A DNA stretch of 64,000 nt from Scilla litardierei (lineage: Eukaryota > Streptophyta > Magnoliopsida > Asparagales > Asparagaceae): the NCBI GenBank assembly GCA_030789695.1, contig CM061139.1, positions 201,659,641 through 201,723,640 of the forward strand. Reading direction: 5' to 3'. Every line of letters begins with the position of its first letter. Position 1 is the first letter of the stretch. Below the pieces are notes generated by a model. It ran no database searches and had not been told where the DNA came from. It saw nothing but the letters and a program-made list of their open reading frames with translations. Shown in pieces: positions 54,601 to 60,141 of the stretch. The translations under genes were made by a program, and so were the position numbers.

Positions 54601-56521
54601 TGAAATTCTTGGGCGTATTCAAGGGTAACCCTGCAACTAGGAAGCTTATCGTAGCCCATATTTTTTATTGATGATCTTAAAGTCATAATATCTGGAATCA
54701 AACTCAAGTGGCTAATGTGTACTTGTTTTAACAAAATAATCAACATAAAGTCTTGTTAGTTAGTTGAGATAGCATAACGGGGGCAAAAGTGAAAAGATTA
54801 CCAAATCAAGGAGTACAAACAAGAGGGACTTCCTCTGTAGAATGGGGAGGAAGCTGGGTGAGATTTCCCTCACCTTCATTCTCAAAAAATTTTAGGAGAA
54901 AAAGGAATAAAAAAAAGAAGCGACGACAAATAATTGGATTAAATATCGTACGACCAAGTAACCTTCACTCCAAATAGATGGATCTGATTATAATTGTATT
55001 TGCAGTCGTTCTCAATCATACATCATGCTCTCCTGTGCTATTGATGAATGTGCTTGATGTTAATATTTAGGCTGATTGAATTTATTACAGGAACATTGCT
55101 CAGCTTGCAACAGTAAAGGTAATGAGAAAACATGGCTACTGGGAAAAGCTCAACATATCTAGCAGGTAAACAGCTGTTAATGTCATTTTGGGTTATAAGT
55201 GAGCTTGTTCTCTCAACAGCACCCTTATAGAAGCATGTATTTCCAGACCAGGGCTTTCTATTTGTATGAAACTTTATTTATTTGTTTAATTTTCATTGTT
55301 CCCATCACTGTGTCACTTTTCCCTTGAGATAGGTTTCTTGCCAGCCTACATTTTTCATGAATTACTTGCTGTTTTAAAATTATGTGATAATATTACTTTC
55401 ATTTTTATCGGAAGCAATAATCCACCAACACTAATCAATTTTTACTCAAGCTATGGTCATACAGTTAATATGCCGATATGAATAAAATAACATACAATAT
55501 GAATATGGTGATTGAAAACTATACTACTGCCGCCATCCTTTCCTTTTCATGCCTGACTTATAATCCATTAACCCCTTATCAATATTATATTTGCGATTTA
55601 CCCATGGGATTAAACCCATTATAGGTGTACCCAATTCCTACACATTGTTTACCTGAGCCAATTGGCTTAGTGGTATTCGCCCGCCCTCCCTTGTAAGAGG
55701 TCGGTGGTTCAATTCCTGTTTCCGGATGTATCAAAAAAAGAATTCCACCATTTTAACTGTCACAGCTGGTTATGCATATTTTAAAGTTGCTAACTAAAAT
55801 TAGAACCATCTGCAGCATCAGGTCAATCATTTGTCTCAACTTGCCGAGTTTTTCAGGAGGTTTTAATCCATGGGGAACACCAAGCAAGAGGAAATCGCGC
55901 AATGTGAGTTTACTACGATTAGCTCGAGTTACAGAATAGTCAGTCTTCCTTGTCTTAAAGTGACGTGTAATGTTTAATACGCAGAGAGATTTGACTGCAC
56001 CGTTTGTTGATGATGGGCTTCTTGAGATCGTGGGCTTCAGAGATGCATGGCAAGGGCTGCTTCTCCTTGCTCCTAAAGGACACGGGACTCGTCTTGCACA
56101 GGTAAAAGCAAGCACCTCTCTCGCATCTTCAACAAATGTACGCCTGTGTTGATGTTTACTTTTATAACGTAGCTTGGCTTTACTACCTTACGTGCAGGCA
56201 CGCGGAGTTCGCTTTGAGTTTCACAAGGGTGCTGCAGACCATACATACATGAGAATCGATGGAGAGCCATGGAAGCAACCCTTGCCGGTAGATGATGATA
56301 AGGTCGTGGTTGAGATCTCTCATCTCGGCCAAGTAAACATGCTAGCAACGCATAATTGCAGATCAAAAAGCATACATGATCCGTCTTCCCCTTCCAGCAG
56401 TCACCGGGATGAAGATTCAAGCAGCGATGAGTCCGAAGATGACTACGAAGCCAAGAGAAAGTTTGGAGCAGCAGACACCTTCAAACTTGCAGATGATATA
56501 GGTGGTCTACATCTGACTTAA
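24644..56521 (+). CDS. DGK5: Diacylglycerol kinase, plant DGK5/DGK6 type (12 exons, 488 aa)
   Basis: It phosphorylates diacylglycerol to phosphatidic acid with ATP, a lipid signal in stress and immune responses. Coding exons: 24644-24844, 24951-25073, 25221-25349, 25597-25682, 26127-26250, 26614-26662, 53091-53173, 53402-53469, 55091-55165, 55816-55903, 55985-56101, 56198-56521. All introns are GT-AG, and phases join without a shift to 488 residues, close to the roughly 490-510 usual for DGK5. The catalytic domain has VFINSRSGG (41-49), the nucleotide loop GGDGT (111-115) and PLGTGN (138-143). The accessory domain runs from about 222 to 430 ([55 protein letters not shown]). A Ser/Asp/Glu-rich tail follows. 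There is no C1 domain, as in the short plant group. Sixth and seventh exons are 26.4 kb apart. DGK6 is the alternative name. Confidence 0.93.
26936..27071 (-). repeat. 3' LTR of copia-A
   Basis: The minus-strand start TGTTAAGAGTAAAATATT follows a purine-rich GAGGGATGA. The body matches 46436-46602 through AAAATATTAAATAGTA, TTTTGTGTAAA and TAGAGAGAGGATTTACT, with strong divergence. Confidence 0.65.
27085..27371 (-). pseudogene. RNase H C-terminal remnant of copia-A
   Basis: The minus-strand translation across several stops reads [16 protein letters not shown], then [20 protein letters not shown], then YAPA just before the LTR. These are the final blocks of copia RNase H (CDN-A, TKHI, LADMLTK). 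It is cut at 27371 by the young copia insertion and continues at 32488. Confidence 0.7.
27377..27479 (-). repeat. 3' LTR of the young copia
   Basis: This 103-bp LTR is identical to the 5' copy apart from a 4-bp shorter CA run. It starts right after the polypurine tract that overlaps the gag-pol stop. Confidence 0.88.
27487..32001 (-). CDS. Intact copia gag-pol polyprotein (1504 aa)
   Basis: One open frame encodes the whole particle and replication machinery. Gag covers about 1-290 with a zinc knuckle [14 protein letters not shown] (270-283) followed by a Gly/Arg-rich RGRG tract (289-313). Aspartic protease: DSGASSH (395-401). Integrase: HHCC zinc site (H526, H531, C555, C558), catalytic D585, D648, E684 ([24 protein letters not shown]). 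Reverse transcriptase: KWVFTIK (from about 1039), [11 protein letters not shown] (1101-1111), catalytic YVDD (1188-1191). RNase H: CDADWA (1350-1355), SEAEYRAM (1391-1398), CDNKSA (1427-1432), DRTKHIEID (1443-1451). No stop or shift occurs. VSIYMHDP (about 1306) has Ile where Arg is common, the only odd residue noticed. The ATG follows the leader directly. Confidence 0.93.
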   Translation of the reverse strand: MGDNLTSADMKAFIGEITKLLASKELGSSSGSTPSRPVQKLELMHNDAKLEGTKNYLSWSRRVLLILKSKGLEGHILGSCKEPVDKTGDDWKVWSTTNSLVAAWLMTSIVPPIAGTVEAIESAAGIWSMVEKMYSGAGNVMLMMEVQGKVDTLKQGEMSILAYSAELKRLWSELDHYDPIDLPDPRSAAMHRKWVERRRVTHFLRNLNGDFEVRRASMCHLSSIPSLEDAIAAMAQEETRLRVMKDEGTQVTRAALAVPAVAAVSEDRECYTCGVKGHLSFNCLQKGSGRGRGTGGRGGGRWGRGGRGRGRGGPRANFATADGRQETMMIEATPAEASDLEQRRQSRSTTESSESHTDQTRDVASPFGNFANFAHTGSGNQLALSCRDHIEWIIDSGASSHVSGAYRQFSTYKSHTIHETVQTADGTSQPIKGIGTIQCTPSICLSSVLHVPSFPVNLLAVGSIVDDLDCSITFDSTHCVLQKRKTGRRLGTGVRRDELWYLDRASGDAALAVVGEEKERKVLLLHCQLGHLPFDMLNKMYPEILNKVNKMNLKCDACEFGKHTRTSYPSVGMRSVERFHLIHSDVWGPCPVTSVSGFRWFITFIDCHSRMTWLYMMKNKSEALKCFQDFHRSVRNVYEAKIRILRTDNGTEYVNNEFASYLSDSGITHQTTCPNTPQQNGVAERKNRHLLEVTRSLILTMNVPKILWSEAVMTATYLINRMPSRILGMKSPCEILMGKNTFVVPPKVFGCTCFVRDHRPSVGKLDAQAIKCIFVGYPSNQKGYRCWSPSERRLFVSMDVTFRETEPFYGGLTDSISVFDTGASPNTGGVGREGETDDRRVVVGLIPCPVGPTGTGPDSREEERTLVEEEEDRLYGKKYSRRQKGSHGDGEQHEDISHTEDPLAPQPHVEIDQSITPAQVPTSLLPSSPNTDGNLSLPSSSLDLPLASRREPRINVGRPPVRYGYETDIANHVSYASLTPAYRAIIASLQSISIPSDWRVAKQHPQWKKAMLKELEALEKNKTWRLVSLPTGKKAVGCKWVFTIKQTPEGKVDRYKARLVAKGYSQTYEIDYDETFAPVAKMSTVRVRVSCAANFGWKLHQLDVKNAFLHGDLQEEVYMEVPPGFSTQQTMGKVCRLDKSLYGLKQSPRAWFDRFRRAVITMGYKQSNGDHIVFYRHSGQRITLLVVYVDDIIITGDDEEGISHLKARLAREFEVKDLGQLGYFLGLEIARSRKGIVLSQRKYALDLLAETGMLGCRPAVTPIDQNHRLHSQSGEPVDKERYQRLVGRLIYLCHTRPDIAYAISVVSIYMHDPRTGHMEAVFRILRYLKNSPGKGILFGSHGHMNVTGYCDADWASCLDDRRSTSGYCVFVGGNLVSWRSKKQDLVARSTSEAEYRAMVLSTCEMIWLRSLLQDLRLLREGPLWLLCDNKSAINIANNPVQHDRTKHIEIDRFFIKERLDKKQLEISYITSGQQLADCLTKGLNSKGVEDACNKMCMINIFCSS
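32376..32482 (-). repeat. 5' LTR of the young copia
   Basis: This 107-bp LTR runs TATTGTGTG...AACTACA on the minus strand. It is bounded by target duplication ATATG on the outside and the initiator-Met primer site on the inside. The 5' end is TA rather than the usual TG if the target duplication is taken as 5 bp. Confidence 0.85.
32488..34985 (-). pseudogene. Integrase, RT and RNase H remnant of copia-A
   Basis: Reading down from 34985, the minus strand gives [10 protein letters not shown] (integrase zinc site), [12 protein letters not shown] with [17 protein letters not shown] (HSDIWGP core; catalytic Asp kept), then VWMYPL-like FGC region, [14 protein letters not shown] and [10 protein letters not shown] (RT, about 33500-33600), [11 protein letters not shown] (degenerate YVDD near 33140), LRYLKGAPG-like and S-DAEW (RNase H, near 32600). 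Stops and shifts are frequent. A 118-bp tandem duplication lies within the integrase part. Confidence 0.8.
34150..34386. repeat. 118-bp tandem duplication
   Basis: The segment starting ATAGTAATTTATAATAGAAC at 34151 is repeated from 34269 with one or two substitutions. The near identity shows that it arose long after the surrounding copia-A decayed. Confidence 0.9.
35013..35175 (-). mobile_element. SINE body and tail, separated from its head by a gypsy insertion
   Basis: On the minus strand a pol III B-box GTTCGAGTCC (35145-35154) is followed by a body and ends in an A8 tail (about 35013). The A-box half lies across the gypsy insertion at 38052-38063 (TGGCTAGTGGGG). With the gypsy and one CTAGC copy removed, A and B boxes are about 37 bases apart, as in a tRNA-related SINE. 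It interrupts copia-A integrase between GHPYL and CQLGKHH. Confidence 0.6.
35176..38042 (+). mobile_element. Deleted Ty3/gypsy element (chromovirus-like)
   Basis: LTRs at 35176-35589 and 37630-38042 (TGATRCGGCGC...ATCA, 414 and 413 bp) are clearly alike with scattered differences. Perfect target duplications CTAGC lie at 35171-35175 and 38043-38047. A purine tract GGGGGGAGTAA precedes the 3' LTR. The 5' LTR is joined directly to the end of RT, so primer site, gag, protease and most of RT have been deleted. The insertion split a SINE. Confidence 0.9.
35590..37620 (+). pseudogene. Gypsy RT end, RNase H, integrase and chromodomain remnant
   Basis: The plus strand reads [14 protein letters not shown] (RT thumb), then after a one-base shift near 35803 the RNase H block [15 protein letters not shown], with a long clean frame to 36865. 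This includes the zinc site H-x-H...CDVCQRHK, the DDE core [19 protein letters not shown] and AYHPQTDG. The expected Gln of TDGQTE is a stop codon (36863-36865). A shift near 37030 follows, then VAYLLQLPA, then a chromodomain-like W(K/R)[10 protein letters not shown] and [12 protein letters not shown] near the end, the pattern of plant chromoviruses. Not functional. Confidence 0.88.
38043..38066 (-). mobile_element. SINE head (A-box part)
   Basis: The complement of 38052-38063 reads TGGCTAGTGGGG, a pol III A-box. The piece begins with the second CTAGC target copy of the gypsy insertion and runs into copia-A sequence near 38066. Confidence 0.5.
38067..39550 (-). pseudogene. Gag, protease and integrase start of copia-A
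   Basis: A start codon at 39550 opens a frame reading MSETKQVKQ then [11 protein letters not shown], a copia gag N-terminus. Further down come [17 protein letters not shown] (about 39320-39260), a zinc-knuckle-like [19 protein letters not shown] (about 38710-38650), a protease-to-integrase linker VIEGVSTV and [12 protein letters not shown] (about 38360-38220) and YRFGHPYL (about 38090). Stops and shifts separate the blocks. It resumes at 34985 beyond the SINE/gypsy insertion. Confidence 0.75.
39551..40103 (-). other. 5' leader part of copia-A
   Basis: No coding sequence is visible. The position between the gag start and the copia-C insertion implies untranslated leader; it continues at 46045. 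Confidence 0.5.
40104..40924 (-). repeat. 3' LTR of copia-C
   Basis: This 821-bp LTR includes a cluster of TTCGACCGAAC-like palindromic words (40587-40760) and is flanked by GTTAT on the left and the polypurine tract on the right. Confidence 0.88.
41149..45195 (-). pseudogene. Broken gag-pol of copia-C
   Basis: In order down the minus strand: gag from a start at 45195 ([15 protein letters not shown]), an in-frame stop near 44980, then a long gag part with zinc knuckle [14 protein letters not shown] (about 44420). Protease [12 protein letters not shown] (about 44260) has Phe where the DTG/DSG motif needs Thr or Ser. Integrase has [23 protein letters not shown] (Asn for the catalytic Asp) and QSDNGGE; its end is degraded at 43280-43470. 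RT (42869-42063) has [16 protein letters not shown] and [11 protein letters not shown], then a shift into [17 protein letters not shown]. RNase H (to 41152) has GYVDSDY and [15 protein letters not shown]. Missing catalytic residues and multiple breaks make it dead. Confidence 0.88.
45239..46044 (-). repeat. 5' LTR of copia-C
   Basis: This 806-bp partner of 40104-40924 carries the same TTCGACCGAAC cluster near 45728-45800, somewhat eroded. Confidence 0.88.
46045..46435 (-). other. Leader remnant of copia-A
   Basis: Untranslated sequence continues across the copia-C insertion. A degenerate primer-site-like CCATATCAGAGGC (complement of about 46090-46105) is present. If it is the true primer site, the 5' LTR of copia-A would extend to about 46108 and its 3' LTR would be truncated. 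Confidence 0.4.
46436..46602 (-). repeat. 5' LTR of copia-A
   Basis: The minus-strand start TGCTAGTGTAAAATATT aligns with the 3' LTR start at 27071 and is followed by the matching target duplication ATATT (46603-46607). The inner edge at 46436 is chosen by a TG/CA end and may be wrong. Confidence 0.6.
46608..47862 (+). other. Host intron sequence of DGK
   Basis: No coding sequence. The stretch 46880-47060 is less AT-rich and may be an unrecognised repeat. Near 47600-47700 is a (AAGTGTC)-like word set that recurs in diverged form at 52550-52650 on the other side of the ZZ-TPR element. Confidence 0.5.
47263..47360 (+). mobile_element. SINE-like unit
   Basis: An A-box-like TAGCATACTGGTG (about 47263) and a B-box-like GGGTCAAATCC (about 47308) are followed by a short body and an A-rich end (TCAAAAAATAAAAAA). 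The match is weak and no target duplication was found. Confidence 0.35.
47868..48447 (-). repeat. 3' LTR of the ZZ-TPR element
   Basis: 580 bp, preceded on the minus strand by the polypurine tract and followed by the target duplication TTATC. Confidence 0.92.
48448..48923 (-). pseudogene. Continuation of the FDPGG frame
   Basis: In another phase the minus strand stays open from 48923 across the purine tract into the LTR. It reads [12 protein letters not shown], then [11 protein letters not shown] and [16 protein letters not shown], the same module style as the end of the 949-residue frame. It most likely belonged to that frame before a one-base shift. Confidence 0.5.
48970..51819 (-). CDS. 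ZZ zinc-finger and TPR chimeric protein with FDPGG modules (949 aa), inside the retrotransposon
   Basis: The frame is open from an ATG 13 bases after the primer site; an upstream in-frame ATG exists but lies in the LTR. Residues 11-59 form a ZZ-type zinc finger ([27 protein letters not shown]), strikingly like the ZZ finger of plant SWI3D. Residues 69-185 form tetratricopeptide repeats ([54 protein letters not shown]) like the TPR block of plant OEP61-type proteins. A basic KRRKKKRKK stretch (277-285) could be a nuclear signal. From about 290 to the end are degenerate modules around FDPGG (300-304 and later) and (L/V)GI(I/M)KR that match no domain I know. Function is unknown. A downstream frame (48923 to 48252) continues the modules after a probable frameshift near 48975. 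Confidence 0.75.
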   Translation of the reverse strand: MGNLHLQVSDEYFCDSCTADCSRERYHCLKLEDFDLCIECYNNGMFGPVCSSEHFVLADARQVFDSSLQRALKHFQEGNKRYQEGRFQEAADHYVFAKIHFDNIPTIRGNAQYLHCLTNLMCCCLMNGYYKSCIAFGSEILEFDPRSSVVFYYREQAHRALGFHEAAHSDMLKSHGYFPDEDEKVCRQEETGEFISSDIRLLSQDQEDPPVAVLGEAAVAGHLQRNTMSRERNSKKLLENAEVAGLYKDFVATAKQRSEDDSPELSSDNPAKETRSKRRKKKRKKWLTCQEIADCEGYVAFDPGGPIGRREFMTKRRRRSSKPFGVKTLVDDPGIHSNHWSGVRKCFVKKFFGTILPFSKMTVSNHFVTLFIFNESLKVHFHGVIRRMGGEGREAPGVCYIQESWMNEPHEQGFISFHHSKAKKKLQEVGNCIPNGAWKFISLLEDGVVSNIRKNGKDTVLFMEAIEKLHCTGVQGQDIYVLEGSIKKWVWRGVVLKILKGWVQQHFGFVPVKKFKGLILEEGLQGPTLCRNKSHIKSHVLVHFLTKEFKIHIQMLKSLGIMKRLFHGNVCLASIANSVQVAGGRRGTDIQDLGDIFGAMSKNLKIRQKLSKRMRGMFHLFMTERSASLNSKGNDHIPSVNSLKSFKINSLVHYPGIETVDSLASYKESVLSVVTGWLTSSDNTRQVEGVLKQNISFDPSATCRRGYLVATGSSSTGKMTKTLNFDYWFNRRIIGWLQNASICNIGCQWLDARLKQLLPCRYQTLARSVLDICPYLPFDPGKFKNRRGFEGRRYPLFVFGRVHGIKGNSLKKSIRKWVRKGSISKEELQMKKLKPLQFPGNKIWLLFLPRSTAYLGSGLVCSLIELYRIQFFTLETLGIIKRNFCFDPGGFKVGGFSWETNGNSVFLSQNCCIEFGRGELITTQTHASVVFQTQIGAHFCEEKLEKKGC
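51846..52425 (-). repeat. 5' LTR of the ZZ-TPR element
   Basis: 580 bp, same length as the 3' copy at 47868-48447 and apparently identical. Bounded by TTATC outside and the primer site inside. Confidence 0.92.
52431..53090 (+). other. Last part of the giant DGK intron
   Basis: AT-rich host intron without genes; the polypyrimidine-rich acceptor TAGCATACTTTTGTAG ends it. Confidence 0.6.
53470..55090 (+). other. DGK intron between coding exons 8 and 9
   Basis: A 1.6-kb AT-rich intron. The donor GTTGGT is non-consensus but is the only one that keeps frame with the acceptor TTATTACAG; the nearby better-looking GTAAGT four bases on would break it. No mobile element is recognised; a short CACACATG-rich stretch lies at 54270-54370. 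Confidence 0.6.
55653..55740 (+). mobile_element. Short tRNA-derived SINE or tRNA pseudogene
   Basis: GAGCCAATTGGCTTAGTGG (A-box TTGGCTTAGTGG) is followed by GGTGGTTCAATTCC (B-box) about 48 bases later, then a short body and A7. It lies in the DGK intron 55166-55815. The proportions are close to a tRNA, but no acceptor stem pairs, so it is not a functional tRNA gene. Confidence 0.5.
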
Positions 56522-56760
56522 ATTAGTTCCGCATGGTTGGCATCTTTTCAAACTTGCAGACACTTTTAGTCTATCTAATTTTATGCTAACGTTACACATG
56601 TAAATAATGGTTGATGGTGAGAACAATGACAAGGATGACATAGCAGATCACAAGGGCTTTTTGTTTGACTACAAGTCTACAACAGATGTTCAGGTTCCAG
56701 CGAGCATGCGACCAATAAACTTTTTGTTAATGGATCTATTCAATGAAAACTTAACGGGTT
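56522..56760 (+). terminator. DGK 3' UTR with candidate poly(A) signal
   Basis: After the stop codon at 56519-56521 an AATAAA lies at 56714-56719, about 195 bases downstream, a usual distance for plant 3' UTRs. The cleavage site is not determined. Confidence 0.45.
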
Positions 56761-57223
56761 TTATAATAATAGAAGTTTCGGCACCTCCATAAAAATTTTG
56801 AATTCACTTAACATATGGTAACGTTTTGTATTTTTATAATATAAACACTGATCCTTGAAGCGTGTATTTTTTAGCCACCACATGACGCTTGTGCTCATAC
56901 GATATCATATGATACCCATTTTTTCTCTTTATAAAATCATCATGATACACAAAATTCATTTGGCATTAAAAAAGACCTTGTACTTTCCATTATTTTGGAA
57001 AATAGTCGACCCACATGCATATACAGCTCGCTATAGATAATAGAAAAATATATACGAAACAAAGGAGAAGATAAAAAAGAACCTAATACTTGTGATGCAC
57101 ATGGATCCTCACCCTCCAACATAAGTTCTAGGCGGAAACAACCTGCTAGGCAGCACCTCTTCTCCTCATAGAGTAAAAAAAGAAACCAGGTTCAAGTTCC
57201 ATCAGGGAGCACTTGGAATAGCT
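56761..57223. other. Intergenic sequence
   Basis: AT-rich; no coding block or repeat recognised. Confidence 0.5.
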
Positions 57224-57542
57224 CTAATGCATAGAGGGTAGAAAATACCCTACGCACTTTGTGATGGCTTCGTTAGCCTTCTGCGATTCCGTCCTTTCCG
57301 CCATCTTCTTCTTCTCTCTGCGAGACACAGAGACATCATGATTCATGAAGTTTAGAGGGATGCTTTTTATGTTCATAACGCCACACGTGATGAGACCCTT
57401 TCTTGGGGAACACCATAATAAAAATGAATGCATTACCTATCAACATATTCCCTCAGGAGCTCCTTGGCTTGAACCAATTTTGATAGAAGGTTGCGATATA
57501 CATCAAGGTCCCTATCCACGCTTGGTTTGTTTATGTTTAAGG
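57224..57542 (-). CDS. Last two exons of an unidentified gene, or gene fragment
   Basis: Two minus-strand coding blocks join cleanly. Exon 57542-57437 is entered by acceptor TTTGTGCAG and left by donor GATAG|GTAATG. Exon 57317-57224 follows acceptor TGTGTCTCGCAG. The split arginine codon AG|A restores one frame to the stop TAG. The peptide is helix-prone and charged (YRNLLSKLVQAKELLREYVD, then MAERTESQKANEAITKC), as in a coiled-coil tail, ending FLPSMH. I do not recognise the family. No upstream exon is visible before the copia remnant at 57894, so this may be the 3' end of a gene whose 5' part lies beyond the insertions, or a stranded fragment. Confidence 0.5.
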
Positions 57543-57893
57543 CTGCACAAAGCTGTCAACAAGCAAGCCCCAAGTCAAGCCCAGACAATCAACATAAACT
57601 GCCTTATTTCCTAAATTTGATGCATGTGTAAAGAGCTGAGCCGAATCAAGAAATGATGTACAGATTATACAGGCAGAGAAATGTAGCAATAACACATTCA
57701 AACATGGTTTAATGATACATAAGCTATCCGATATCTACATTTCATAACCGCTTGTAGATGTATGAGTGGTTAAATAAATGCATGTATTCATGTTATTCAC
57801 GGATAACTATACTCAGATCAATGTCATAAAGATTTGGCAAGGTCATAATAATGACAAATAGAACTGGTTTGGGCTAAATTTACACAACTTAAA

Positions 57894-58900
57894 TTGGATA
57901 TCTCTACACGACAAAAATCAAGTTATAATTTTCCATCATATGTTCATGAAATGATTATTACATGTGATGACATCGATGGGATTCCGATGCTAAAGTTAAA
58001 GTTAGCTCATTATTTTGCAATAAATGATTTGAGCTTACTGCGTTACTTTTTAGTTATTTATTTTGCAATAAATGATTTGAGCTTACTGCGTTACTTTTTA
58101 GGTATTGAAGTTACCTCCTCTCCAAAAAATTATTTTCTTTCTCAGTTATTTTCTTTCTCAGTCTAAGTATATAACAAATATATTGGAGCGGGCTAGTCCA
58201 AGTATATAACAAATATATTGGAGCGGGCTCGTCTTACTGATAATTATCAAGAATACACCTTTTAAGATTAATGCCAGAAATGCTCTTTCAAATGATCCTG
58301 CCTTGCATGATCCTAGTTTATACTACACTATTGTTGGTAGCTTGGGGTATCTCATTATTACTTGTCCAGATATTGCACATGTCGTTCATGTAATTAGTTA
58401 GTTTGCCACTTCACCTACTACAGTCCATTGGGATGATGTTCTTCGCATCTTGCGGTATTTTCGGGACACTCAGTTTCATAGTCTTTTACTCCATTCTTCC
58501 TTGTCTTTAGAGTTGGGTGCATATTCTGATGCTGATTTGGATGGTGATCATACAGATCGTAAGTCTACTACTAGATATTGCATCTTTTTAAGCGATTCTC
58601 TAATTTCAAGGAAAAACAAGAAGCAAGATATTGTTTCTAGATCTTCCACAGAGGCGAAGTATCGACCATGGCTTCTACTACCATGGCTTCTACTACATGT
58701 AAGATGATTTAGTTATGTCGGTTACGTACAGATATGTGGTTTCTCTTCGTCACCATACTCTATTGCATTGTGACAATAAGAGTACTATACAGATTGTTCG
58801 TAATTCGGTATTTCATGAACGAACCAAACATATTTAGATTGATTAGCATACCACTCGATATCACTATCAGTGGGGCACTATCACAATACAATTTATTTCT
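57894..58900 (+). pseudogene. Decayed copia RT/RNase H remnant with tandem duplications
   Basis: The plus strand reads YVHEMIITCDDIDGI (degenerate YVDD region), LLRYFLGIEV, TNILERARLTDN, then in other frames GSLGYLIITCPDIAHVV, YSDADLDGDHTDRKSTT and LISRKNKKQDIVSRSSTEAKY. This is the C-terminal half of a copia pol, broken by shifts and stops. Three short tandem duplications interrupt it: 45 bp (58011-58100), about 41 bp (58163-58245) and about 17 bp (58668-58700). Confidence 0.8.
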
Positions 58901-59269
58901 TCTTTCATGCAGACTAACAATCTACGAAGTCACATTCAGCTTCATGTTTCTATTTTCTATTTGACAAACTTTCTATGTTTCTTATAACATCATGAGTTTG
59001 AAGGATGTCTTTAAAATAAGTTAATTATTGTTTAAGGATATATTAATCATTATATAATTTGCAGGACAATATAAACTCTTTTCTCTTTGTATTTTAAATT
59101 TTATTTAATTTATGACAAACCCTAGCTTTTTCTCTCAATATAGATTTATTGAATTCATAAATATCAACATCTGCAGCTCATCAATGTCATTATGTGCATC
59201 TTAGAAAATTGGAGTAGCAACCCTTAGCAGTCCATGACAAGCAAATTCTGTAACATACAAAAGTGGTGG
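58901..59269. other. Intergenic AT-rich sequence
   Basis: No gene or repeat family recognised between the copia remnant and the 3' end of the LINE. Confidence 0.45.
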
Positions 59270-59339
59270 GTTCACTTTCCTTTTTCGCTAGACAATGACA
59301 GGCATAGACCATTTACATTAAAAGAAATTTAAGTGCATA

Positions 59340-60060
59340 CAAAACATTCAAAACCAACCCCTACATCAGCATTCATAAGAAGATTCAACTCCGGTGGAGT
59401 CTCATTAAAGACATGTAAACCGATAGTCAATTCCATCACATACTTCGCAAGCCAATTGGCGCCCATATTGATTTCGCGATACACATGCGATAATTTAACA
59501 GTCCATGGTCTTTCCAGGAATCATCGAATTCATTTAAACAACAGATGCTCGCTAATGGAGGTATTCTTGCCACCTAAAATTGCATCTGCAACCACTGATG
59601 AATAGCGTGAAGAAGTATCTTCTTGAATCCCTTTCCCCATGCAAGACAGAGTGCCTCATAAACCCCCACATCTCCGCAACTACAGCCGAAGAACATCCAA
59701 GATTTGATTTCTTGCAATTCCTTACAACCACTCTCCCTGACATCCTCGCATAATAGCACTACATGCTGCTGCTGTATGGTATGTCGCAGCACCATCCGAG
59801 TTCACTTTTACCCACCCCTCTAGTGGCAACTCCCAGGCTAGTGTCCTTTGTGGCCTCTGAATATTGGTATGTTTCTCCTTAGCAACCTGCAACATACTCT
59901 CCGCTTCCATCTTGATCCAATCGATAAACAAAATTTTGTTGTCATGCTTCTCATTGAATACATCTAGATTCTTGTTTCGCCATAAATACCAGGTGATAAC
60001 CCCACAAAATCCTCCACTCCATCTGCACATCCGAGATTGTCCAATAGACACTCTCTCATT
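59340..60060 (-). pseudogene. LINE RNase H-like domain
   Basis: WYLWRNKNLDVFNEKHDN, then PLEGWVKVNSDGAATYHTAA (the VNSDGA block with the first catalytic Asp), AIMRGCQGEWL, a shifted VVAEMWG (Glu of the AELWG motif), and near the end HVYREINMGANWLAKY, the HxxRxxNxxAxxLA helix. These blocks are typical of RNase H domains at the end of plant L1 ORF2. Several frameshifts separate them. Confidence 0.82.
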
Positions 60061-60141
60061 TGTGATCTAAAGAATCTCTCCCTCCCATTTCTACTAACAA
60101 TGTGTGCCCATATTGTAAGGACCGTCTATGTCTTGCAATAC

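Noticed and set aside
55653..55740. Functional tRNA gene
   Set aside because: A and B boxes are present, but the acceptor stem does not pair and an A-run follows as in a SINE.
56607..56792. 61-codon frame after the DGK stop
   Set aside because: It lies in the 3' UTR, overlaps the candidate poly(A) signal and resembles nothing known.
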